From a bacterium (GTDB lineage: Bacteria > Planctomycetota > SZUA-567): a stretch of 64,000 nt of DNA. The position numbers and the translations under genes are program-made. The notes beneath the pieces were generated by a model that did no database searches, was not told the origin of the DNA, and saw only the letters and a list, made by a program, of their open reading frames with translations. The stretch is taken from positions 1-64,000 of the forward strand of contig QKCJ01000018.1 in assembly GCA_003245715.1 (NCBI GenBank). Direction: 5' to 3'. The number at the start of each line of letters is the position of its first letter. Positions within the stretch are counted from its first letter, which is position 1. Of the stretch, positions 21,867 through 30,872 are shown in pieces.

Positions 21867-22649
21867 ATGAAGACAGTTTTCATCGCAGACATGCACCTTC
21901 GCCCCGGACATCAGCCGAAGCAGAATAAATTGCTGCGTGATACTCTGGCGGCAATTTCTGATGCTGACCGGGTAGTTTTGCTTGGCGATACCTTTAACGG
22001 CTGGTTTGAGCGGCGGGGTCGCACCGTCGGGGATTTTTCTGAAGTGTTGTCGATCTTTCACGCTGCGGCGGAGAAGGGGCTTGATATCAATCACGTCTGC
22101 GGCAACCGCGACTTTGCCGTCGGGCGGGGTTTGCCGGATCAGTGGGGACAGGCTTACGGAGGTTTCCTGCGCGGCTTTCGGGATGGCGGGGTGTCGGTAC
22201 TTGCGGCAAACGGCATCAAACCGCGCGGCATGGCTCTGCGCGTCAAGCAGGACGGGATGACCATCCATTGCGCGCATGGTGACCAGCTCTGTTTGCAGGA
22301 CTGGGGGCATCAGATGCTGCGTTGGTGGATCATGGCTTTTCCGCAGCGGATCGGTGCGAATTTCTGCCCGTTTTTTGTCTTTTCACTGGTTATCGGTTTT
22401 GCGCAGAACCGTGAGGTCTTCCCGCATATGGGGCTTGTGCCGTATGCGAAAAATATTTCAGATCAGGCGCTTGTTCCGCTGGTTGATTCGGGGGTGGATG
22501 TGGTTGCGTGCGGACATTTTCACCGGCATGAGCAGCGTGAAATAGTCGGTCAGAAACGCACAGGCACTCTGGCTATCTGTAAATGCTGGAGTAATACCGG
22601 GATTTATTACGAGTTTGAACACGGCCGTATGAAGATGATCGAGCCGTAA
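21867..22649 (+). CDS. LpxH-like metallophosphoesterase
   Basis: A 260-residue calcineurin-type phosphoesterase with all metal-site motifs: ADMHL (D8, H10), LLGDTFNGWF, CGNRDFAVG, CAHGDQ and ACGHFHRHE. The GNRDF variant and overall length match UDP-2,3-diacylglucosamine hydrolase (LpxH) of lipid A synthesis. A hydrophobic stretch (MAFPQRIGANFCPFFVFSLV region) may touch the membrane, as in LpxH. An alternative is another UDP-sugar or phospholipid phosphoesterase. Confidence 0.75.
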   Translation: MKTVFIADMHLRPGHQPKQNKLLRDTLAAISDADRVVLLGDTFNGWFERRGRTVGDFSEVLSIFHAAAEKGLDINHVCGNRDFAVGRGLPDQWGQAYGGFLRGFRDGGVSVLAANGIKPRGMALRVKQDGMTIHCAHGDQLCLQDWGHQMLRWWIMAFPQRIGANFCPFFVFSLVIGFAQNREVFPHMGLVPYAKNISDQALVPLVDSGVDVVACGHFHRHEQREIVGQKRTGTLAICKCWSNTGIYYEFEHGRMKMIEP

Positions 22650-22669
22650 TTTTTTCGCTCTGGTAATAC

Positions 22670-23470
22670 TTATTTTACGTACTGCGTCTGGTAGGAAACG
22701 TTTCCCCCGCGGTATTTGTAAATTCTGAAGGTTGCCTGTCTGCCGAAAGCTGCCGAGACCGGTGGGCATACGTAGAGCGGGATTTTGCCGAGCCAATGCA
22801 GTTCATCACGATGAAAGTGTCCCGCCAGCACAGCCTTGACATTGTGCTGATTAAGTAGGGTAATCCATTTCATTCTCGCCTCGTCTGGCCAGCCCCGGTG
22901 TACCTTGTTCAAATAAAAATCATCGACACTCGGTGTATGATGACAGATGACAACCGGTTTGCCGCCGGCTTTTTCCAGTTCGGTTTTCAGCGCTTGCAGC
23001 GGATTGAAATCCTGATCCGTAAAGTGTTTGGACAGCGGCTCGGTAAAGACGGTAATAAAGACCATCCCGTTGTATTCCTTTGATTCAACCAGCGGGTTGA
23101 AATTTTTGGTGTAGGTAAGTCCGTCACTGGCAGCGGTCTTTTTATGGATATCGTGGTTTCCCGGAACAAAAAGTATCGGGGCTTTGAGCTTGGTGAGAAT
23201 GGCTTTGCTTTCAGCCAGAATTTTTTCATTCTGTATGTTGTCTGAAAAAATATCGCCGGTATGGAGGACGCAGCTGATTGGAAATGGCAGGGCATTGATC
23301 TGCGCGACAATTTTCTCTGTCCGGCTGGAATTATCATACAGCCCGAAATGTGTATCGGTGATCTGGACAAAGTATACCGGATTATTACCAGTCTCTTCAC
23401 AGAGTGCGGTGGTGATGCAGAAAATAAAGACAAGAAGAAGTATGCGTTTAAACCGGGTCTGTTGTGCCAT
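22670..23470 (-). CDS. Secreted calcineurin-like phosphoesterase
   Basis: A 266-residue protein with a signal peptide (residues 1 to about 24, KRILLLVFIFCITTALC), so exported. Motifs are QITDTHFG, HTGDIFSD, PGNHDIHK, CHHTP and LAGHFHRDE. It resembles CpdA-type phosphodiesterases, but export argues against cAMP as substrate. It is convergent with the LpxH-like gene, 20 bases apart. The ribosome site is TGGAGAG. Confidence 0.85.
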   Translation of the reverse strand: MAQQTRFKRILLLVFIFCITTALCEETGNNPVYFVQITDTHFGLYDNSSRTEKIVAQINALPFPISCVLHTGDIFSDNIQNEKILAESKAILTKLKAPILFVPGNHDIHKKTAASDGLTYTKNFNPLVESKEYNGMVFITVFTEPLSKHFTDQDFNPLQALKTELEKAGGKPVVICHHTPSVDDFYLNKVHRGWPDEARMKWITLLNQHNVKAVLAGHFHRDELHWLGKIPLYVCPPVSAAFGRQATFRIYKYRGGNVSYQTQYVK

Positions 23471-23639
23471 TGCGGCTCTCCATGATGTTCATAATTTATT
23501 TGTGGATTTTATGAGTTGTGCATGGAGGCGGCAAAGAAAAAAAAGCGCACTTTTCAGTTAAAGTTGATTTGCTGTTCTTGTTGTCGAGTAGAAAGCTTTG
23601 CCGGTGTTTGCGGAGATTGCCGTTAAATGTCTTTCCTTA

Positions 23640-23680
23640 AAGGAGGGGGCGGTCGGGGTGGAGCGACCGCCTTCTTTTTT
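23640..23680 (+). terminator. Strong plus-strand terminator with no assigned gene
   Basis: GAGGGGGCGGTCG pairs with CGACCGCCTTC around an 8-base loop and is followed by a T-run on the plus strand. Both flanking genes are on the minus strand. The 367-base gap (23471-23837) holds no credible ORF, so this may end a small plus-strand RNA. Confidence 0.7.
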
Positions 23681-23837
23681 TAGGTAGGTGAAGAAGTATT
23701 TCACTTAGAAGCATAGAAGCAATTGTTGGCAGGATGGGCAACGACTTAAGGTTTTGGCTGCCTGCAGGCTATTGGCCTGATGGAAGAAAAGCAGAAAAAA
23801 CCGGTACTGCTAAAAGTCATTTACCTTACCACGTACT

Positions 23838-24995
23838 TCATTTTTCGCGGTACGCGAAATTGGCGTCGGCAATTACGCCAAGTTCACCGCTGAAGCGGCG
23901 GAAAAAGCTTTTCTGGGAGATAAAGTTACCGTTATTTTCCTCGTTGGTATCGCAGTACCCAAGTGAGAGGGTTTCCACCCCTGCGTCCTTGAGGCTACGG
24001 ACCTCATCTCCCTGACATTTTCCATCGCCGTTATTATCATTCCAGACCTTAAGGTTGGAATAGACATTATCTTTATCGTCAATTTCTCCGTCAGAATTTA
24101 TATCATATTCAGAAAGTTCGGCAAAGCCGTTGGCGTGTCCCTGCTGGTCGCCGAAGAGTTCATTGCCGTTGCTGCAGACCCCGTCACCGTCTTCATCAAG
24201 GAAGAGCAGCGCGTCATCGCCTTGCACAAAGCCGCAGCGGACATCTTTGCCATTTCCCGCGAGGTCAAAGATCACCCCGTCAGACACTGATTTGAGATTA
24301 ATACCATCACCGGCCAGATCAAGCACAACCGGGTCCATGACTTTCATATAAACCTGAAAGTTGATATACCGCCCTTCAACCTCGATCATGCTGCCGCCGT
24401 TCTCCAGAAGTTCGCTATCCTCGACGCTTTCAACCGAGTGCGCCTCAACCTGCTTCATCTTGAACTCCATTGATAGTGAATGGATGGTGGTCGATGAGTT
24501 TGCGGTATTGAGCTGGTTCTGAAAGATGGCGCTGTTGAAGCTGAAAGAGGTCAGGCTTGAGGTTATGACGGCTGACTGATCGGCGGTATTGGTCAGCGCG
24601 GATGAGAAGCGGTCGAAAAATGAGACCAGGCTGCGCATCGCACTGGCAGCAGTTGACGGGGTACTCTGCGAGAGCGAGTCAAAGCCGCTGAGGAAATTCT
24701 GCTGTGCTCCTGTTGAGGTGGAGAACCACTCGGATGTAAAGAGCATCTTCTGCGAGAGTTTTTCCTCCGGCAGGAAAAAACGCTGCAGTCGCCCGGTTAT
24801 GGCGCTTAAAGTGTTATCACGCTCTGACTGCATCTGTTCATAATAATCAAGTAACGAGGTGGTCTGTTTTTGCCTGTTAATTATATTATCAAGCATCTGT
24901 TTGAATGCGACAGAGCTGGTGCCTGCGGTACGTGTTTTTGCTTTGGCAGGTGCATTGGCATCGACAACTTCAGTTAGGTTTTCCACAGCAGACAT
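23838..24995 (-). CDS. Calcium-binding (EF-hand/RTX-type C-terminal module) protein
   Basis: A 385-residue protein. The N-terminal half is helical and rich in Ser, Thr and Gln. The C-terminal half (from about residue 215) carries the module common at the ends of RTX and giant adhesin-type proteins: VLDLAGDGINL, then acidic loops LFLDEDGDGVCSNGNELFGD, YDINSDGEID and WNDNNGDGKCQGDE, each an EF-hand-like Ca2+ site. No signal peptide is seen, so export may be by type I or the flagellar system. The start at 24995 follows AAGGAGTC; a longer frame to 25067 has no ribosome site. Confidence 0.75.
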   Translation of the reverse strand: MSAVENLTEVVDANAPAKAKTRTAGTSSVAFKQMLDNIINRQKQTTSLLDYYEQMQSERDNTLSAITGRLQRFFLPEEKLSQKMLFTSEWFSTSTGAQQNFLSGFDSLSQSTPSTAASAMRSLVSFFDRFSSALTNTADQSAVITSSLTSFSFNSAIFQNQLNTANSSTTIHSLSMEFKMKQVEAHSVESVEDSELLENGGSMIEVEGRYINFQVYMKVMDPVVLDLAGDGINLKSVSDGVIFDLAGNGKDVRCGFVQGDDALLFLDEDGDGVCSNGNELFGDQQGHANGFAELSEYDINSDGEIDDKDNVYSNLKVWNDNNGDGKCQGDEVRSLKDAGVETLSLGYCDTNEENNGNFISQKSFFRRFSGELGVIADANFAYREK

Positions 24996-25233
24996 TACAG
25001 ACTCCTTCACCGTTGGGTGGATCAAAAAAGCAAATATGAAACCATCCGGTCTGTGGCCGGTATGCAATCATCTTAATCGTTATTTTTGGGATTCGTCCGT
25101 GAAGTGTATACGCAGTGCAATCCGTGCGCTGCTCTATTATTTACGTATGTTTTTTTAGACTCTTTAATTATTTTTTATTTTTTTGTTACATCCGCGACTA
25201 GCGGGAAACTGAAAAAATGAAACCACTGCAGGG

Positions 25234-25261
25234 TTGACGGTAAAAAGAAGGCATATAAATA
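25234..25261 (+). promoter_or_regulatory. Promoter of the ECF-sigma locus
   Basis: TTGACG (25234-25239) and TAAATA (25256-25261) with a 16-base spacer, upstream of a strong AAGGAG site and the secreted-protein gene. Confidence 0.6.
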
Positions 25262-25279
25262 ATTTTAAGGAGAATTGCT

Positions 25280-26356
25280 ATGTTTATGAAAAACAGCCTG
25301 TTGAGCCTGGCAGTTGGTACATTATTTGTGCTGCCGATGACATTGAGAGCTGATGAGCAACAACCGCAACCGCAGCCAAAGGCGCAGGAAGCCGCGCGGT
25401 TTAATTCTTTTGAGGAATATCTCCTCTCAAAAAATAATGTCATCAAGCTCACCGATGAACAGGCAAAGGCGATTATTGACAGTTACAAGGAATACCGCCA
25501 GGTGCAGAGGGGCGAGAGAAAGAATTTTTCAAAAGCTGAGGGTTTCAAACAGCATATGAACAAACAAAATTGGCAGGGAAAGATGCAGCGGTCAGAGATG
25601 CCGGGAAACTGGAAAGAACGCAAAGTGAAAGATAATGAAAATGAAGAGAATTTCCCGAGACATCGCCGGATGGAAAAGATGTGTGGGCAGGGCTTTGAAG
25701 GCAAGGGTGATTCTGAAAATGCTCAAGGCCGCAAAGCGTTCTGCGGTAATAAGGAACGCCGCCGCATGAATGCAGATAAACCGCAGCAGGGATTTACGCG
25801 GTGCAGGGGCGGCGATAATAAATGCCCGGCAGAAAATAAGCCTGAAGTCATGAAGACCAAAGGTAAGGATGGCAAGAGCGGCTTTGAAGGTAAATCTGAA
25901 GGCAAGGAAATGATGTTTCTCAAGAAACTGATTTACCAGTGCATTGATGAGTACATGCAGAATCAGGGTGGTAAGTCGGAGTTCAAGGGCCGTTCAGAAA
26001 AAACGCAGTATCCCCGTCAGATGAGTCGCCGTGGCAACCACCATGGTTATATGGCTGAGCGTAGTGAGGGAGGCTCTGACAACTACCGCCGTCCGCGTCG
26101 TATGGAAGATTCGCGTCAGGAATGTGAGTTTGGCATGAAATGCCCTGATTGCGGCAGAGTGCATAAGTCGCGTAACTTCTCGGGACGGGATGAAGAACGA
26201 GAGGATGGACAAGGCTGGCAAGGCCGGGGCGGTTATGGCCGGGGCCGTTACTTTGGACACCGTGGCGGTTATGAGCGCAGAGCTGAGGGTGATGAGGAAT
26301 ATGCCCCGCGTTTTCACAAGCGTATGCCGCGTTTTGAGCAGGAAAACGATGACTGA
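25280..26356 (+). CDS. Secreted highly charged Spy-like protein
   Basis: A 358-residue protein with a signal peptide (about 1-24). After a short Pro/Gln stretch, residues about 40-75 (KLTDEQAKAIIDSYKEYR) look like a Spy/CpxP-type helix. The rest is low-complexity, rich in Lys, Arg, Glu, Gly and Met, with several Cys and one CPDCGRVH knuckle near the C-terminus. It lies 97 bases before an ECF sigma gene and probably belongs to that system, perhaps as a metal- or polyanion-binding periplasmic protein. No family was recognised for the whole protein. Confidence 0.75.
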   Translation: MFMKNSLLSLAVGTLFVLPMTLRADEQQPQPQPKAQEAARFNSFEEYLLSKNNVIKLTDEQAKAIIDSYKEYRQVQRGERKNFSKAEGFKQHMNKQNWQGKMQRSEMPGNWKERKVKDNENEENFPRHRRMEKMCGQGFEGKGDSENAQGRKAFCGNKERRRMNADKPQQGFTRCRGGDNKCPAENKPEVMKTKGKDGKSGFEGKSEGKEMMFLKKLIYQCIDEYMQNQGGKSEFKGRSEKTQYPRQMSRRGNHHGYMAERSEGGSDNYRRPRRMEDSRQECEFGMKCPDCGRVHKSRNFSGRDEEREDGQGWQGRGGYGRGRYFGHRGGYERRAEGDEEYAPRFHKRMPRFEQENDD

Positions 26357-26453
26357 CCGGCAGGCAATAAAAGTATTGCAAGTTTGCGGAGAATAGGTTA
26401 AATTATCAGTCGTTGGTTCTTTGATTGTCATTACCTCCAGGGAGGTGCGAGTT

Positions 26454-27023
26454 TTGCTTGATAATGAATCAGAATATATTCGCGCTTCTTTGGCGGGGGA
26501 TGAAGGCGCTTATGCTGCGCTGATTGAGCACTATCAGGAGCGGGTGACAAGGTTGATGTGGCGTTTTTCGCATGATCTTAACACGCATGAGGAGCTGGTG
26601 CAGGAGGTCTTTGTGCAGGCATATATGAGCTTGTCGAAGTTTGCCCGGAAAGCCCCTTTTGAACATTGGCTCTGCTCGATCGGCACGAATATCGGTTATA
26701 AATTCTGGAAGACCCAGAAGCGTGAGCGTGATAATAAAGTCAATTTCGAGACCTTTGATCTGGTTGAAGCGCGGGAGTCGTCTGAGGATGATTCGCAGAA
26801 GCATGAGCTGGCCGACAAGCTTTATGAGGCTTTGGCAATGCTTGATACTGATGACCGGCTGGTCCTGACTTTGATGTATTATGAAGAACTTGAAGGACGT
26901 GAGATCGCCGGGCGGATGGGGTGGAGTTATACCGCAACGCGGATGCGTATCTCGCGGGCAAGAAAAAAACTTAGAGCATTGATCGAGAAACACGCGCCGG
27001 AGGTCGCAAGTTATGCTTACTGA
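26454..27023 (+). CDS. ECF-type sigma70 factor
   Basis: A 189-residue alternative sigma factor. Region 2 (about 10-85, with ELVQEVFVQAYMSLSKF and PFEHWLCSIGTNI) and region 4 (about 125-180, with LMYYEELEGREIAGRMG and RISRARKKLR) are both complete. I chose TTG at 26454 because GGAGGTG ends seven bases before it; a TTG at 26421 is in frame but lacks a site. Its 3' end overlaps the next gene by 11 bases, the usual arrangement of a sigma with its membrane-bound regulator. Confidence 0.92.
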   Translation: MLDNESEYIRASLAGDEGAYAALIEHYQERVTRLMWRFSHDLNTHEELVQEVFVQAYMSLSKFARKAPFEHWLCSIGTNIGYKFWKTQKRERDNKVNFETFDLVEARESSEDDSQKHELADKLYEALAMLDTDDRLVLTLMYYEELEGREIAGRMGWSYTATRMRISRARKKLRALIEKHAPEVASYAY

Positions 27024-27309
27024 TAATGATTTTGACAAACTCATGAGGCAGAAGGCCGGGGCTGCTGGCGTGCCGCAGGTTTCAGGTATTAGTGTGGCGG
27101 TAATTGAGCGTATCAACTCGCAGAAGATAATCCCGCTGCCCGCGCTTTCAAAAGCGGCCTGGTATACCGGCATAGCCGCTGCTGCGATGCTCTTTATTGC
27201 TGTAGGTGTTGAGTATATGTCTCAGAAAAGTACTGTTATTAATGACCCGTCTGCGGCGGTGTATGCAGATCTTGACGATTCATTGGAGCTATCATGGAAC
27301 AGCCTGTAA
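27013..27309 (+). CDS. Small membrane protein, probable anti-sigma factor
   Basis: A 98-residue protein with a cytoplasmic N-terminal part (about 1-46), one transmembrane helix (about 47-66) and a short outer tail. This topology and its overlap with the ECF sigma gene match small anti-sigma factors such as CnrY. The start has GGAGGTCGC inside the sigma gene. It overlaps the following gene by 16 bases. No sequence family is visible, so the role is inferred from position. Confidence 0.7.
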   Translation: MLTDNDFDKLMRQKAGAAGVPQVSGISVAVIERINSQKIIPLPALSKAAWYTGIAAAAMLFIAVGVEYMSQKSTVINDPSAAVYADLDDSLELSWNSL

Positions 27310-27866
27310 CTTCCGGACATCTCAATAAAAAGCCAGCATGTTGTAGGGTGCTTCCACTGGCGGCGGTCATCTTTGTTTTCGGCTGTATCGTCGGTGGCAG
27401 TGGCGTCTGGCTTTACAGTGAGTTCCACAGTGAACCCCAGAAGCGGGAACGTCCACCGTATGACTCGCCTGAGAAGATGGCTGTGCGTTTTATTGATAAT
27501 GTGCGTGGCTTTGGCGAGATAACTCCCGAGCAGGAAAAACGTCTTGAGCAGGCATATCTCAACTACTATAAAATCATTATGGCGCACCGCCAACGGATCC
27601 GTGCTGAGATCACTAAAAACCAACAGGATTTTGATAAAGTAGTTGCTGAAATTGTTCCGGCTGATGTCTTTGATAAATGGCAAGCACAGCCAAAGCCCTG
27701 GATGCGCTGGCATAAAGGCAAGGGGCGGATGCAGGATGGCAGCGGTAAGGGCCACGGTCCGCAGGATATGGGTAATCAGAAGCCTCCGAGCAATGATGGT
27801 TACAAGCCTCTTGCCCCGCAGTCTGGAGAAGACACCCCGCCACCACCTCCACCGCCGGGAAATTAA
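27294..27866 (+). CDS. Membrane-anchored Spy/CnrX-like periplasmic sensor
   Basis: A 190-residue protein with a Cys-containing cytoplasmic start, a transmembrane helix (about 21-41) and a periplasmic helical hairpin (about 55-130; ITPEQEKRLEQAYLNYY, then AHRQRIRAEITKNQQDFDKVVAEI), the pattern of CnrX, ZraP and Spy-type sensors. The C-terminal tail is Gly/Lys-rich and ends in seven consecutive Pro. With the ECF sigma and the small membrane protein this gives a CnrYXH-like signalling set, though the stimulus (metal or envelope stress) is not shown. Confidence 0.75.
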   Translation: MEQPVTSGHLNKKPACCRVLPLAAVIFVFGCIVGGSGVWLYSEFHSEPQKRERPPYDSPEKMAVRFIDNVRGFGEITPEQEKRLEQAYLNYYKIIMAHRQRIRAEITKNQQDFDKVVAEIVPADVFDKWQAQPKPWMRWHKGKGRMQDGSGKGHGPQDMGNQKPPSNDGYKPLAPQSGEDTPPPPPPPGN

Positions 27867-27938
27867 ATGGTTTTATGGTCAACCGGCTTTCTTGACGTAA
27901 CATAAATCCGGTTCTGATAATGGTGAAGGTTATAATGT

Positions 27939-27972
27939 AAAAACGGCTCTCCTTTTTAGGGCAGCCGTTTTT
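27939..27972. terminator. Bidirectional terminator
   Basis: AAAAACGGCT pairs with AGCCGTTTTT around a 14-base loop, between the ECF operon and the convergent porin gene. Confidence 0.85.
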
Positions 27973-28015
27973 AAATGAAACAGTTCACAGTTATGCGGTA
28001 CAGGGCGCTTGCCAG

Positions 28016-29347
28016 TCAGAAGCGCACACCAGAACGGATGGCAAGCATATGGGTATTGGCTGAGCCCCAGTTATAAGTTTCAAAACCGTATTCAGCCATG
28101 GTATAGACGCCGTTATCAAAGGTATACTTGGTGTGGAAGACGAATTTGTTGTAGTTATAGGCTGTGCCGCGGTCATCAATTCTCAGCCACTCAAGCATTG
28201 CGCCGAAGCGGAGTTGTGTGCTGTAGTCATAGATTCCGCCGACTGACAAGGTGTTGGTGTCATAACCTGAGGTGAAGTTCCAGTCCCAGCCGTGCTGGTA
28301 TTCTGCAAACAGTTCAAGCGGCAGCGAGCAGAGTTTCCAGTCTGCGCCGATACTCATCGCATATTCATTCTCCACTGCGTCATTGCCATAAACCGCACGG
28401 TTGCCGCGTTGTTTGATATGCTTGCGCACGCCTGAGATTTCCGCGACCAGTCCTTCAATTGGCGTGTTCCACCAGAGCCTTGCGGAGATACTCTCAAGAC
28501 CGAAGTCGTCAATCACTGGAGTGCCGTCACCGATTGAGGGGGCGGTCCAGTCTGTTGGCTGGAATACTGCCAGTTCAAAACGGATCATGTCCTGCCATGA
28601 TAAACTGATGCCTGCCATCAGGACGCGGTCAATCTCACCCGGGTGAAAGACCGGAGAGAGGGCGTAGGCTGAATTAAAACTCTGCGAATAATTCGGACCG
28701 CTTAAAATCGTCGGGCCTTCCGAGCTGTATGAGCCTTCGGTGTGGTTATAACTCTGGATGATGCCGAGGGTGCGGTCCTGTCCGTAAGGTACTTCACCTT
28801 TACCGAAGAAGACACCGATAGGGCCGCCGCCGATATTCTCCCAGACCAGCCTTGCTTCTTCCAGAAGTTGCTGCTCCAGATAATCCTGCTTCTGGCTGAA
28901 GTCAAGCTTGATATAGGCGTGGATATTATTCTCAAAAGCGATATTAAAACGCAGGTTTGTGCTGTGCAGCTGCCAGCCGGCTGCGTTGATCTGTGCCGGG
29001 TTATGCTCAGAGCCGCGTCCCTGCCATGAGGCGATATAGTCAACGTTGATCTCGCCGCCGATTTTAATGTTTGCATTGTTGCCTGCGCTGCGCAGTGAAT
29101 TTGCCGCACCGTTATCGGTGCTTTGCAGCTCGCGAAGGTTGTTCAGCTCGTACTTGAGCTGCTGGTAGTTATGTTGCAGCTCAGAGAACTCCCCGTTCCC
29201 TGAGCTGCCGCTCTCACTTTCCCCCGCATTCACAGATGCGCCGATTCCCCCCGCCAAAAGCGGCATCAGCCCTGCCAAAAGCAGAACGAGCCAGCTATAA
29301 TCGAGCAGCGCGCCTGTAAAAGATTTAAACCCTGCCACTTTGGGCAT
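28016..29347 (-). CDS. Outer-membrane beta-barrel porin
   Basis: A 443-residue protein with a hydrophobic export signal (about 17-42), a short coiled coil (about 52-75, FSELQHNYQQLKYELNNLREL), then a barrel of alternating strands rich in aromatic residues and ending in Phe, as recognised by the BAM complex. The layout (coiled coil then barrel) resembles DcaP and phosphate-selective porin-like families. No Pho-type repeat was seen upstream, so a phosphate role is not supported here. The ribosome site is GAGAGGA. Confidence 0.82.
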   Translation of the reverse strand: MPKVAGFKSFTGALLDYSWLVLLLAGLMPLLAGGIGASVNAGESESGSSGNGEFSELQHNYQQLKYELNNLRELQSTDNGAANSLRSAGNNANIKIGGEINVDYIASWQGRGSEHNPAQINAAGWQLHSTNLRFNIAFENNIHAYIKLDFSQKQDYLEQQLLEEARLVWENIGGGPIGVFFGKGEVPYGQDRTLGIIQSYNHTEGSYSSEGPTILSGPNYSQSFNSAYALSPVFHPGEIDRVLMAGISLSWQDMIRFELAVFQPTDWTAPSIGDGTPVIDDFGLESISARLWWNTPIEGLVAEISGVRKHIKQRGNRAVYGNDAVENEYAMSIGADWKLCSLPLELFAEYQHGWDWNFTSGYDTNTLSVGGIYDYSTQLRFGAMLEWLRIDDRGTAYNYNKFVFHTKYTFDNGVYTMAEYGFETYNWGSANTHMLAIRSGVRF

Positions 29348-29588
29348 GATCGTCCTCTCCCCCCCTCAAATAATATATTTCTGCCGCTTCCCCCGAAGGC
29401 AACAGAAAATATCTGACGAAAATCTTGGTTAATAACGCTGTAAAATGAAGCCAAAGCGCTATTCAACTTTTACCGGATAGATTTTATTCGATATAAGTTG
29501 AGATTCAAGAGAAATTTATGATAATTTTTGCAGATTCTTCTGTGTGTTGATTGTGCGGGATCTTTTTTTTATGATTTTATGGTGGCGG

Positions 29589-30071
29589 CTAGGGTTTAAT
29601 GCAGATCCATGAGTGATGAGAACCGATAAAAACAGTTGTTTTGGGTGGGATAAAATAGCATTTTTTTGCTGATTCCTTAATAAATAATTCGATGTCATCG
29701 GCTAGTGTGATGCCAAGTTTTGTGAATGATGACAGGGCGTGGTCTGGCTCGGTTTCGTGTGCTGAAGGATCTTTTAGCAGGAGATTTAATATTTTTTGAG
29801 ATGCCGGGTCGCGTTGCAGGTATTCTCCATAAGCGTAGATTTGCTCGTCGGTTATGTATAATTCCCAAAAATTGGGTAGGGTGTTTTGCGGAAATATCTT
29901 TCTGGCGAGTTGAAGCTGCTCTGGCGTAGTGTTGTTTGTACTGCGGATTATTTCAGGTTTTTGGCTGATACCAACATAAAACACAATGGCTGCCAGTATT
30001 ATCGGCACGATAGCGCTGCGTGTTATGAATGTTATCACCGCATTAAATTTTTTGACGAATTTAGTTGGCAT
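29589..30071 (-). CDS. Hypothetical membrane protein
   Basis: A 160-residue protein with one transmembrane helix (about 14-34, SAIVPIILAAIVFYVG) and a soluble C-terminal domain. No motif recognised. It stands alone between the porin (241-base gap) and rlmE, and is AT-rich. The ribosome site is weak. Confidence 0.55.
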   Translation of the reverse strand: MPTKFVKKFNAVITFITRSAIVPIILAAIVFYVGISQKPEIIRSTNNTTPEQLQLARKIFPQNTLPNFWELYITDEQIYAYGEYLQRDPASQKILNLLLKDPSAHETEPDHALSSFTKLGITLADDIELFIKESAKKCYFIPPKTTVFIGSHHSWICIKP

Positions 30072-30116
30072 ATTCCGATACGGATAATTCCGCCTTAACG
30101 GTTGTGAAAGAACATT

Positions 30117-30773
30117 CTAATACTGCCGGGTGCGTTTACCCTTGGTTTTGCGGTATTCATGGTCGGGGCGGGCGCGTTTTTCTTCAGGTTCTTCGCCGTA
30201 GCCCATGCAGATAATATAGGTTTCCATGCTCTCATCACGGCTGGCGTCAGGTTTTATTGTGCGGGTGGTTTTGAAGCTTGGGCGGAGTTTTTCCCTGAAG
30301 GGTTTGACCTCGGGGCTTTCAAAAATCTTGCAGACAAAGGCGCCTTTAGGGGCTAAAACCTTAAAGGCATATTCCGCGGCAATTTCGCAGAGTTCCAGCG
30401 AACGGGCCTGGTCTGTAAGCCTGATGCCGCTGGTCTTTGGCGCCATATCTGATACGACGACATCAAATTCCTTGGCGCTTTCGGCGAAGGTTTCCGGGGT
30501 CAGTTCGCGCACGTCCATCTTGCGGAAATCGACAACGCCCTTGAATTTTTTGGCGATGACATTCAGATCCAACGCGCAGGCAACGCCTTTATCGCCGATA
30601 TTCTCAAGGATATACTCAAGCCACGAACCCGGACACGCACCGATATCAAGAACCCGTGAGCCTTCTTTGATGATCTTGGTGCGCTGGTTGATTTCCTGAA
30701 GCTTGTAGTAGCTGCGGGCGAGCTTTCCCTCACGTTTGGCGAGGCGAAAATACTTGTCTTGGATCTCTCTCAT
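30117..30773 (-). CDS. rlmE: 23S rRNA 2'-O-ribose U2552 methyltransferase
   Basis: A 218-residue RrmJ/FtsJ-family enzyme. Residues 1-30 contain the KRE-x-ARSYYKL RNA-contact region with the first catalytic Lys; VLDIGACPGSW binds SAM; VVSDMAPKTSG carries the catalytic Asp; VCKIFE the second Lys; and SMETYIICMGY the Glu, completing the K-D-K-E set. The C-terminus has a short basic tail. It methylates the ribosomal A-loop late in 50S assembly. Confidence 0.93.
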   Translation of the reverse strand: MREIQDKYFRLAKREGKLARSYYKLQEINQRTKIIKEGSRVLDIGACPGSWLEYILENIGDKGVACALDLNVIAKKFKGVVDFRKMDVRELTPETFAESAKEFDVVVSDMAPKTSGIRLTDQARSLELCEIAAEYAFKVLAPKGAFVCKIFESPEVKPFREKLRPSFKTTRTIKPDASRDESMETYIICMGYGEEPEEKRARPDHEYRKTKGKRTRQY

Positions 30774-30872
30774 TAATTGATTACCATATAGTTACGGGGT
30801 ACAGGCTTAAATTTAAAATAACTCTGTGCAATTATAGCCAAAAGGCCGCAGATGTTAAGGGCTGCGGGAAAG

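Noticed and set aside
28016-29347. Assigning the porin to the phosphate regulon
   Set aside because: Its family resembles phosphate-selective porins, but no 7-4-7 CTAACA-type repeat is present upstream.
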